NCBI RefSeq assembly: GCF_021028955.1
Contig: NZ_JAIWPE010000031.1
Location: 1 to 58,833, forward strand
Direction of reading: 5' to 3'
Source: Salipaludibacillus sp. CUR1
Lineage (GTDB): Bacteria > Bacillota > Bacilli > Bacillales > Salisediminibacteriaceae
DNA: 58,833 nt
Below, piece after piece: positions 36,401 through 43,328 of the stretch. A program made the translations under genes and the position numbers. Within the stretch, counting starts at the first letter, position 1. Each line of letters begins with the position of its first letter. A model generated the notes under the pieces. The model was not told where the DNA came from. It did not search any database and saw only the letters and a list, made by a program, of their open reading frames with translations.

Positions 36401-38095
36401 TCATGCTTTCTTCAAATGATAAACAAGGGACTCATAAGGCCGCAGTGTCAGTGTATTGCTTAACTGGCTGCTGTCTTGATAATTGGAAAGCACAAGTTCA
36501 GCATTATAATTGCCCAGGTCAAGATTTTCGGGTGCATTAAACTCGGCTTCCCCATCATAAAAGTGGTTAATAACGACAAGCTTTTCATCCCCGTAATGAC
36601 GGACATACGCAAACAGCCTGTCATCATCTTCAAGAATCAGCTGATAATCCCCGTAAGTGATAATATCCATATCTTTTCTAAGCTGAATCAGCTTTTTATA
36701 ATGAAAAAAGATTGAATCGTCATCTTTCAAGGCATTTTCAGCATTTATTTCAGGGTAATTGGAGGCAACTGGAATCCACGGCTGGCCGTTAGTGAAACCG
36801 CCGTTCTTCTCATCGCCCCACTGGACAGGCGTCCTGGAATTATCCCTGGATTTTTCCTGTATGACTTGAAGAATCTCCTGGTCAGGAATGCCTTCCCTCT
36901 TTTTAGACTCGTAGAGGTTTAATGTTTCAACGTCACGGTAATCATCAATGGATGGAAATTTAGGATTGGTCATCCCGAACTCTTCACCCTGGTAAATATA
37001 AGGCGTCCCCTGCATCATATGAATGGTGGTAGCCAGCATCTTCGCTGATTCCCGATGGTAGCGGCCGTCATTTCCATAACGCGAAACGACTCGGGGCTGG
37101 TCATGGTTACACCAGAACAAAGCATTCCAGCCGCCTCCTTTATGCATTTCAGTCTGCCATTTCGACAGAATATCTTTCAGTGCCTGAAAGTCGAAATCAG
37201 CCACAGCCCATTTTTCTCCGTTCGGATAATCCACTTTCAAATGGTGGAAATTAAACGTCATGCTTAACTCATTTCTATCCGGACGCGTATACTTAATACA
37301 ATGATCAATTGTCGTTGAACTCATTTCCCCTACCGTCATCACATCATAATGTGAAAAAACTTCCTTATTCATTTCCTGCATAAACTCATGAACCCGGGGG
37401 CCGTCTGTATAGAACTTTCTTCCATCTCCAGGCGCGACACTTCCGTCATCATTTGGGAATCGCTGGTCTTTCGAAATAAGGTTGATGACATCCAGCCGGA
37501 AACCATCCACTCCTTTTTTAAACCAGTAGTGCATCATATCGTACACATCTCTTCGGACGTTTTCATTTTCCCAATTGAGGTCTGCCTGTGTGACATCAAA
37601 TAAATGAAGATAATACTGGCCTGTTTTCTCATCATATTTCCAGGCGTTCCCTCCAAATTTAGACTGCCAGTTCGTCGGTTCCTCTCCGTTCACAGGATCT
37701 TTCCAAATATAATAATCCCGGTAAGAATTTTCTTTGGATTGAGCAGATTCTTTAAACCAGGCATGCTCTGTGGACGTATGGTTCACCACAATATCCATAA
37801 TAATTTTAAGCCCCCGCTTGTGGGCCTCTTCAAGAAGACGGTCAAAATCTTCCATCGTTCCGTATTCTTCGTGGATACTGTAGTAGTCACTGATGTCATA
37901 GCCGTTATCCCGCTGAGGCGATTGATAAACAGGCGTCAGCCATAGAACATCTACGCCCAAGTCTTTTAAATAGTCCAGTTTATTAATAATCCCTTGAAGA
38001 TCACCTACACCATTACCAGTCGTATCATTAAAACTTTTAGGATAAATCTGGTAAACGGCAGACTTTCTCCACCATTCGTTCATTTGTTCACTCAT
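36401..38095 (-). CDS. treA: alpha,alpha-phosphotrehalase
   Basis: A 564-residue GH13 enzyme that cleaves trehalose-6-phosphate to glucose and glucose-6-phosphate. The (beta/alpha)8 barrel shows DIVVNHTS, the nucleophile Asp in GFRLDVIN (about residue 199), the acid Glu in TVGEMSS (about 252), and the third carboxylate in CNHDQPRVVSR (about 329), which is the TreC/TreA rather than oligo-1,6-glucosidase form. No PTS permease gene (treP) is adjacent, so the phosphorylated substrate must come from a transporter elsewhere. The promoter carries a TreR operator. Confidence 0.9.
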   Translation of the reverse strand: MSEQMNEWWRKSAVYQIYPKSFNDTTGNGVGDLQGIINKLDYLKDLGVDVLWLTPVYQSPQRDNGYDISDYYSIHEEYGTMEDFDRLLEEAHKRGLKIIMDIVVNHTSTEHAWFKESAQSKENSYRDYYIWKDPVNGEEPTNWQSKFGGNAWKYDEKTGQYYLHLFDVTQADLNWENENVRRDVYDMMHYWFKKGVDGFRLDVINLISKDQRFPNDDGSVAPGDGRKFYTDGPRVHEFMQEMNKEVFSHYDVMTVGEMSSTTIDHCIKYTRPDRNELSMTFNFHHLKVDYPNGEKWAVADFDFQALKDILSKWQTEMHKGGGWNALFWCNHDQPRVVSRYGNDGRYHRESAKMLATTIHMMQGTPYIYQGEEFGMTNPKFPSIDDYRDVETLNLYESKKREGIPDQEILQVIQEKSRDNSRTPVQWGDEKNGGFTNGQPWIPVASNYPEINAENALKDDDSIFFHYKKLIQLRKDMDIITYGDYQLILEDDDRLFAYVRHYGDEKLVVINHFYDGEAEFNAPENLDLGNYNAELVLSNYQDSSQLSNTLTLRPYESLVYHLKKA

Positions 38096-38110
38096 TAAGA
38101 ATCCCTCCGG

Positions 38111-38124
38111 TTAAACGTTTTCAG
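38111..38124. promoter_or_regulatory. cre-like site in treA leader
   Basis: On the minus strand CTGAAAACGTTTAA keeps the TGAAAACG.T core of cre but departs from consensus at the last two or so positions. It lies between the treA start site and the ribosome binding site, where CcpA could block elongation. Confidence 0.3.
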
Positions 38125-38138
38125 AAATTTATAGGCTT

Positions 38139-38167
38139 ATTATAACTTGTATATACAAGATAGTAAA
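38139..38167 (-). promoter_or_regulatory. treA promoter with TreR operator
   Basis: On the minus strand a -35 TTTACT (38162-38167) and a perfect -10 TATAAT (38139-38144) are 17 bp apart. The spacer holds the perfect palindrome CTTGTATATACAAG (38146-38159), which resembles the known TreR operator of bacilli. TreR bound here would exclude RNA polymerase. Confidence 0.75.
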
Positions 38168-38289
38168 GTGAGTGCAGCTTTTTTTACATATCGGCTCCAG
38201 ATATAAAAAGGTATTTGTCTGATTCCCGGGAATCACAACTTTTAACCGGAACAGCACAGAATGTTATTAGAAAAAGCTTTACTTAATAT

Positions 38290-38559
38290 GCCGGTTCACT
38301 TTCGGCGAAGGCTTACCCAAGGGCTTGTCTTCAACTAACTTTCCCGAAGCCCTCTTCGGGAAAGTGGATTTTCAGACTTCGCTTATCCTTCGGGTGACCT
38401 CGCCTTCGTTCACCGGGATCTATATTTTAAAGTTTGTGGTACAGATTTTTTATTATTTCAGGTGGGGAGAATCTATGATTTTATTCCTTATAGTTTTTCA
38501 GATTCAGCTGCCATACGAATAAAGTTCTTTTATTAATCTGCCGGTTCACTTTCGGCGAA
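38290..38559 (+). repeat. dispersed element copy C, diverged, plus direct repeat
   Basis: 38290-38417 is a diverged copy of the dispersed core (ACCCAAGGGCTTGTCTTCAAC and CAGACTTCGCTTATCC are the recognisable parts). Its central stem is replaced by a perfect 12-bp hairpin, ACTTTCCCGAAG/CTTCGGGAAAGT. The 20 bases from its start (GCCGGTTCACTTTCGGCGAA) recur exactly at 38540-38559. The treA-to-lipoprotein gap contains no credible gene. Confidence 0.65.
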
Positions 38560-38599
38560 TCCTTGCATCACAGGCATAAGTTAATCCCTGCCAAATTAA

Positions 38600-38637
38600 A
38601 AGCCCCTCACATTTCAAATTTGAAATGTGAGGGGCTT
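38600..38637 (-). terminator. terminator of the YtkA-like lipoprotein
   Basis: A perfect palindrome of 38 bases whose arms begin AAGCCCCTCACATTTCAAA. On the minus strand TTTTAATTT follows. It lies 31 bases after the stop codon. Confidence 0.85.
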
Positions 38638-38667
38638 GCTGGCCTTTCGGGGGAATGACTTAATTCT

Positions 38668-39513
38668 TTACTCAACATCCACCATAAATTGAATATGTTC
38701 ATGGAGTTCGTCATCTTCAAGATGGACCATCACGTGATATTCTCCAGGTTCATCAAATGAATGGATCACCTCATAGATACCTTTTTCAGTCTCCTCAGCT
38801 TCAAGCCATTCGCGGCGCTCATCACCGTGCGTCCAAACTTCAAACTGGACCTCTCCGCCTGTCCATAGGCTTTCTTCCCACTCTGCTTCTATAAGTAAAG
38901 AGGCCTCTTCCCCTGCCTGCAGCGGCTGTTCAGTTTTCAAGTCAACTGACATCGCTTCGTGAAGGTGCACATGGTCGTGCCCGCCGTCTTCATGGCTATG
39001 GCCATGATCGTTTTCTTCATTAGTGTCTCCGTGATTATGATCTCCATTATCTTCCTGGGCCTCGTTATTTCCGTCTTCTTTCCGAGGCTCCGCATCGCCC
39101 ACCGCAATCTCTCCAACCGGCATCACATGCATGCCTCGGGCGGTGACGTGAGGCTGGACCATATAAATCTCTTCTTCGGTGAATTCATAAGTGACCTCAT
39201 ACATTCCGTCCTCACCGGGATAATCTGCTTCAATCATATCACTGTCACTTTTCTCTCCGTCAATCCACACTTCAAAAATGACTTCGCTCGCATCGTCTAC
39301 TTTTTCATCGCCTTGAGTCACCAGAGCTTCAAGAGAGATTTCATCCCCGGGATCCGCTGTTTCCGGAATAATCAGCTCCACTTCAAGCTGTTCCGTATTG
39401 ATATCGTTCACACTGACAGGACCATTGTTTTCACTCTCTGTCTCTGACTGGCCGCAAGCTGCCAGAATGATTGATAAACTGATTATAAAAGCGATAAACC
39501 TTACATATTTCAT
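38668..39513 (-). CDS. lipoprotein with two YtkA-like domains and His-rich linker
   Basis: A 281-residue lipoprotein with a signal peptide and lipobox LAAC (Cys near residue 20). Two domains of about 90 residues each resemble YtkA-like/FixH-type beta sandwiches (domain 1 about 45-135, domain 2 about 190-280); each has an F/VEVW.DG or FEVWTHGD strand and ends with a YHV.VH- or Y.V.PHVT-type strand. Between them lies an acidic His-rich linker with about ten His residues (NHGDTN, DHGHSHEDGG), probably metal-binding. The ATG at 39513 is seven bases from GGGTGG. Copper or zinc handling is inferred. Confidence 0.7.
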   Translation of the reverse strand: MKYVRFIAFIISLSIILAACGQSETESENNGPVSVNDINTEQLEVELIIPETADPGDEISLEALVTQGDEKVDDASEVIFEVWIDGEKSDSDMIEADYPGEDGMYEVTYEFTEEEIYMVQPHVTARGMHVMPVGEIAVGDAEPRKEDGNNEAQEDNGDHNHGDTNEENDHGHSHEDGGHDHVHLHEAMSVDLKTEQPLQAGEEASLLIEAEWEESLWTGGEVQFEVWTHGDERREWLEAEETEKGIYEVIHSFDEPGEYHVMVHLEDDELHEHIQFMVDVE

Positions 39514-39670
39514 CACGTATCCACCCCACTATTTATACTTTTTCCTGTAAAGATAGTATTAATATGTTCAAAGTGATCATACCTAATTTTAAAGTGAAAT
39601 ACCATATAATAAACCAAACTTCACCTACATTTCACAACGTCTCCGGGTATTAACAGCTTTTACATCCCGA

Positions 39671-39700
39671 TTGCCATAAAAGCTGTGTTTAATGTATAAT
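39671..39700 (+). promoter_or_regulatory. promoter of the antitoxin RNA
   Basis: TTGCCA (39671-39676), an 18-bp spacer and a perfect TATAAT (39695-39700) on the plus strand. The predicted start is near 39707. No ORF follows, but a terminator does at 39807-39850. Confidence 0.6.
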
Positions 39701-39706
39701 AACAGT

Positions 39707-39850
39707 AACATTAGATATGCTGAAAAGACCGGGCGCGGCAACGCCCGGTCTGAGCAACCATATGCCGCGTCAACAGCGGCTGACCAACATTTTCAAGTGC
39801 TATTGGAAATAGTCACCTTTGTTTGGCTGCAGGGTGGCTATTTCTTTTTG
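39707..39850 (+). ncRNA. antisense RNA antitoxin (predicted)
   Basis: A transcript of about 143 bases is predicted from the TATAAT promoter to a terminator, AAATAGTCACC pairing with GGGTGGCTATTT (one G-U) followed by CTTTTTG. It is fully complementary to the 3' untranslated part and the last codons of the toxin mRNA, and contains the mirror of the toxin terminator (39727-39750). Convergent, 3'-overlapping antisense RNAs are the antitoxins of Bacillus type I systems such as TxpA/RatA and BsrG/SR4. Nothing here is experimentally shown. Confidence 0.6.
39723..39750 (-). terminator. terminator of the toxin mRNA
   Basis: GACCGGGCG pairs perfectly with CGCCCGGTC; on the minus strand TTTTCAG follows. 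The toxin mRNA would run from about 40001 to here, near 275 bases. Confidence 0.75.
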
Positions 39851-39945
39851 TGCATATAGACGACAATGGTTACGAATAATGTGAGGACCGCAATCAGCAC
39901 GAGACTGAACTGCGAAATTAGACTTAATGCTTCGTATGACGTCAT
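39838..39945 (-). CDS. holin-like type I toxin
   Basis: A 35-residue hydrophobic peptide: MTSYEALSLISQFSLVL, then a continuing membrane helix, then a basic MHKKK end. This is the plan of the putative holin-like toxins (TxpA/BsrG-like group; M-x-x-Y-E-A-L start, one helix, Lys tail). A very strong GGGGGTGAGG ribosome binding site is three bases from the ATG and can be sequestered in a hairpin. Such peptides insert in the membrane and arrest growth. A longer open frame in another phase over this segment is a shadow. No plus-strand coding gene overlaps it. Confidence 0.8.
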   Translation of the reverse strand: MTSYEALSLISQFSLVLIAVLTLFVTIVVYMHKKK

Positions 39946-40007
39946 AAGCCTCACCCCCTTTCTTAGAGGGCTCAGCCGCCACCTTGCTTTATATAGTTGC
40001 ATTTCCT

Positions 40008-40036
40008 ATTATAGCAAACGTACGTTCGCATTTCTA
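40008..40036 (-). promoter_or_regulatory. toxin promoter with LexA/SOS box
   Basis: On the minus strand a perfect -10 TATAAT (40008-40013) and a weak -35 TAGAAA (40031-40036) are 17 bp apart. The spacer contains CGAACGTACGTTTG (40015-40028), which matches the Bacillus LexA consensus CGAACRNRYGTTYC at all but the last position. LexA bound there would block the promoter, so induction by DNA damage is predicted. Confidence 0.65.
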
Positions 40037-40163
40037 TAAAACTATGTTCACAAATTTAAATTTAGGAATATAATCCATTGTTTTCCTTGAGTTTAATGGC
40101 TAGTGACAGATCGAAAGTATAAATAGAACAGGATAACATTTATAACAGGAAAGGTGAGTTATC

Positions 40164-40952
40164 ATGGAGAAGGCTGTCTACAAAGTGCGGAAGCGGGCAC
40201 GAAAGTTTAAAAAACTATTTGAAAAAATATCAGTTAATACGCTGCCTTGGGAAATAAACGGGACGTTTTACTTTTTAATAAGTTATTTAAAATTTTCCGA
40301 TTTACAAGGAATGGCAGTTCTTTCTGATAATAAAAAAGAGGAAACAGAGAGTGATGCCAGGAAGGCTCACAAACCTCTTTTTCAATTTTACAGGCTGATG
40401 AATCATATCCACGTCACTGGAAAAGTCAGGGTTTCTATAAATGACGATTTTTTTACAGCTCCTTTAGCTTTATCCGAACAAGTAAATTCAGAAGCTCTTA
40501 AAGAAGGCCACGCTCTGATTCAGTCACTTTATAATAAACAGGCCTATTTTAAAAAACTGTACGCTGATTTCTTCGCTAAATTAGCTGAACTTCAGAAAAA
40601 AGGCCAGCCATTGACAGAAGAAGAGCTTGAACTGGCCATCCATACAAGTGCGAGCCTGGAAGTGCTCCATTATGAAATTATGAGAGAAACGGCTGAGAAT
40701 ACAGACTGTCTTAATCAGTGGGTTAAAGCGATGAAAGAAGAAGAACTGTGGGACAAACTTAAACAGAACCACCGGGTGTTCTATCTGCAGCTCCTTCAGA
40801 ACGAGGAAAATATGCAGCACGAACTTGAAAACCTGCCTGTGGTTAAGCATAAAAATCCTGAAAAAATGCTTAAACTCACGAAAGATAAATACAGAAATTT
40901 TAAAGATGATATTAGAAAACAGGAACTTAAAGACCTGCGCTACCCCTATTAA
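40164..40952 (+). CDS. hypothetical helical protein
   Basis: A 262-residue protein I do not recognise. The N-terminal 20 residues are strongly basic (VRKRARKFKKLF), and a short alpha/beta part around residues 30-100 includes WEINGTFYFLISYLKFSD. The rest is charged alpha-helix with coiled-coil potential. No membrane segment or catalytic motif is seen. AAAGGTGAG precedes the ATG. It is divergent from the SOS-box toxin, but its start is 130 bases from the box, so control by LexA is not implied. Confidence 0.6.
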   Translation: MEKAVYKVRKRARKFKKLFEKISVNTLPWEINGTFYFLISYLKFSDLQGMAVLSDNKKEETESDARKAHKPLFQFYRLMNHIHVTGKVRVSINDDFFTAPLALSEQVNSEALKEGHALIQSLYNKQAYFKKLYADFFAKLAELQKKGQPLTEEELELAIHTSASLEVLHYEIMRETAENTDCLNQWVKAMKEEELWDKLKQNHRVFYLQLLQNEENMQHELENLPVVKHKNPEKMLKLTKDKYRNFKDDIRKQELKDLRYPY

Positions 40953-41062
40953 TCTCTTTCCGGCAGTGACGTCCGTCTGGTTCTCTGCCGGAAACTCCCT
41001 CCTATTAAGCCCTTCAGGCCCTTACGTTTAATCAGGGACTGTCCACGCTAAAAGGTAAAGAC

Positions 41063-41836
41063 TTATTCTTCAAAAAACTTCTCAATGATATTTAAACAGC
41101 GTTCTTCCTCTTCAATGACGATATGGTGCCCTGAGTTTTTGAATAGAACAAATTGAGCTTCCGGTAAAATGGCTGCTGTTTCTTTACCGGCTGAAGCAGG
41201 GTTTATTCCATCATGCTTCCCTGAACAAACAAGTGTTTTGACAGTAATGCCAGAAAGCTTCTGCCTTAAATCAAATCCCCGCAGAGCTTCTGCGGCAGCG
41301 GCCGACTGACGGCGGGTTAATTTTGAAGAGCTGGCAAGACGCATAAGCTTTAATTTTTTAAAAAAAGAGGTGTCTGCTGAAAAAGCTGCTTTTCTCAAGA
41401 CGAGGTACCGTTGTAAAGGAGAAGCTGTGCGGGCGTCCAGCCCTTGTTCATTTAACAGCTTTTCCACCGAAGACATGTCCCCTTTTATTTTAGGAGCAAT
41501 TAGAGCCATTTTTTCAAACCGGTGAGGGTGGATAGCGGCGGCATTCATAGTTATATAGCTTCCCATCGAAAAACCAACGGCTTTTACTTTTTCATATCCT
41601 AAATAATTAACCAGTCCGATGAGATCCTTTGTATGGTCTTCAAGTGAATAAACCGCCGGCTTTTCGCTTCTCCCGTGACCGCGGCAATCGTAAGCTATCA
41701 CTCTGTATTTATCCTTAAGGCCCTTCGCAAGCGGAGTCATTCCCTCTAACGATCCTCCCAGTCCGTGCAATAGAATGACCGGCTCTCCCTCCCCGTAGAT
41801 TTTCACATTCAGCCGCACACCATTCACACGTATCAC
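41063..41836 (-). CDS. alpha/beta hydrolase
   Basis: A 257-residue alpha/beta-hydrolase fold enzyme with the oxyanion HGLGGSLEG, nucleophile Ser in GFSMGSY (near residue 92), Asp in SGKHDGINP (near 206) and His in NSGHHIV (near 235). It would be an esterase or C-C hydrolase; the substrate is unknown. Translation starts with GTG nine bases after GGAGGG. It is a single gene. Confidence 0.85.
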   Translation of the reverse strand: MIRVNGVRLNVKIYGEGEPVILLHGLGGSLEGMTPLAKGLKDKYRVIAYDCRGHGRSEKPAVYSLEDHTKDLIGLVNYLGYEKVKAVGFSMGSYITMNAAAIHPHRFEKMALIAPKIKGDMSSVEKLLNEQGLDARTASPLQRYLVLRKAAFSADTSFFKKLKLMRLASSSKLTRRQSAAAAEALRGFDLRQKLSGITVKTLVCSGKHDGINPASAGKETAAILPEAQFVLFKNSGHHIVIEEEERCLNIIEKFFEE

Positions 41837-41988
41837 TAAGCTGTTCCCTCCTGTCCATAGTCGTTTTATTAATCTCTTCCTCTGTTAAATATATCTTAAG
41901 AAGATAAGCCACTAAAAGATAAAATCTGTTTTTAACCTGATAAAAACGGGCAAAGAACAGAAAACACAGTTATTAGGAGGAAGCGGCA

Positions 41989-42756
41989 ATGAGAAAAAGA
42001 AAATGGCCCTGGATTGCCAGACAAGTTTGGGACAATTTGCTGTTCATGCACTGGCCTGTGCCTTACGAGGCTTTAAGACCTTATGTTCCTCCACCATTTG
42101 AGATTGAAACATACGATGGGCAAGCCTGGGTCAGCGTTGTGCTGTTTGAAGCAAATGGAAACGGCCCGAGAGGCATGCCCGGCCAAATCCCTTTCAGTTC
42201 GTTTCTTGAGCTGAATGTAAGAACATACGTTAATTTTAATGATGAGCCGGGAGTTTATTTTTTCTCACTGGATGCGGACAGCCCCGTAGCTGTCCGGGGG
42301 GCCAGAACAGTCTTTTCTTTACCTTATATTAAAGCGGATATGACATTTGAAAAAAATAAAGAGTGGCGGTATTTTGAAAGCCGGCGGACACACGGAGGTT
42401 ATCCGGAAGCACGCTTATCAGTAAAGTACCGCCCGCTGTCTGAAAAACGTTATTACGCTGAAAGAGGTTCTCTAACAGAATGGCTTGTTGAGAGATACTG
42501 TTTATGGACGTTGAAAGGAAACAATATTTATAAAGGGCCGATTTACCACACGCCGTGGGATTTACAGGAAGCTGAAGCAGACTGGAATATGAAAGAACTG
42601 ACTGACTTCACGGACCCATCCGCATTTAAAAAAGAGCCCCTCGTCCAATTCTGTGAAACTAAAAAAGTGAGATTTTATCCCTTTGAAAAATACGGAGTCG
42701 CTGAAACAAACTTTGACGAATTAAGAAATTTAAAATACAGGTCACTTAACAGATAG
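41989..42756 (+). CDS. YqjF family protein (DUF2071)
   Basis: A 255-residue protein of the DUF2071/YqjF family (acetoacetate-decarboxylase-like fold). FMHWPVPYEALRPYVPP near residue 20 and FLELNVRTYVN near residue 70 are the family signatures, followed by the Y-H-T-P-W-D-L segment. The function is not established in this family. AGGAGGAAG precedes the ATG. Confidence 0.85.
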   Translation: MRKRKWPWIARQVWDNLLFMHWPVPYEALRPYVPPPFEIETYDGQAWVSVVLFEANGNGPRGMPGQIPFSSFLELNVRTYVNFNDEPGVYFFSLDADSPVAVRGARTVFSLPYIKADMTFEKNKEWRYFESRRTHGGYPEARLSVKYRPLSEKRYYAERGSLTEWLVERYCLWTLKGNNIYKGPIYHTPWDLQEAEADWNMKELTDFTDPSAFKKEPLVQFCETKKVRFYPFEKYGVAETNFDELRNLKYRSLNR

Positions 42757-42905
42757 GCGCTTTATATATTTCTGTCCCACTTATTTAATCTGCTGACCCA
42801 CACTTGGTTAAAGAAGCTCGACAATTGCGGTCAGCATACCCCGTCAAAAATAATAAGGAGGGCCGCGGGGGTTTATAATTCTGTAACAAAACACCCTCAT
42901 AGGAT

Positions 42906-42932
42906 GTTTAACTGAACGGCTTTAGGAGGAAT
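42906..42932 (+). promoter_or_regulatory. possible SigB promoter
   Basis: GTTTAA (42906-42911), a 15-bp spacer and AGGAAT (42927-42932, 5 of 6 to GGGWAW), 34 bases before the small charged gene. This is a candidate general-stress promoter. Confidence 0.35.
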
Positions 42933-42965
42933 GGGAGTAATAAACCACATGCAGGAGGGATAGAT

Positions 42966-43136
42966 ATGGCAGACAACAAGAAATCTGAAAAGGGCAACAG
43001 TGATTCACCAGAGCAGAAGTTCAAAGAAAAAGACCCTAAGCGGGATTTAGACCCTCAACGTGAAGTAGCAGATAAAGAGAAAAATAAAGATAATTCCGAG
43101 AAGAACCCTGATGACTTTGAGGGAAAGAATGATTAA
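42966..43136 (+). CDS. small highly charged protein
   Basis: A 56-residue protein starting at ATG 42966, with GGAGGG upstream. Almost every residue is polar: Lys, Glu, Asp, Asn and Ser, with FKEKDPKRDLDPQREVAD in the middle. It is probably disordered. The family is unknown to me. A perfect terminator follows, so this is a complete transcription unit, possibly SigB-controlled. Confidence 0.65.
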   Translation: MADNKKSEKGNSDSPEQKFKEKDPKRDLDPQREVADKEKNKDNSEKNPDDFEGKND

Positions 43137-43181
43137 GCTTACCTCAGTTTTTTCACTATTCCTTTAAGGGAAGACGGAGTG

Positions 43182-43213
43182 AAAGGGACTGAATTTACCT
43201 ATTCAGTCCCTTT
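43182..43213 (+). terminator. terminator of the small charged gene
   Basis: AAAGGGACTGAAT pairs perfectly with ATTCAGTCCCTTT (13 bp), followed by TTCT. Confidence 0.85.
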
Positions 43214-43328
43214 TCTATGATTAAAATGAAGGAAATATGAAGCAGTTAATGCGGAGGCATCCGAATGCTTTTCATTAGTCTGTTGAGGATTTGCATTATA
43301 CTGCCATACTTAAAAAGGAGGCTACACA

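Noticed and set aside
39800-39982. 60-codon minus-strand frame over the toxin
   Set aside because: It is in a different phase from the well-supported holin-like toxin and has no ribosome binding site.
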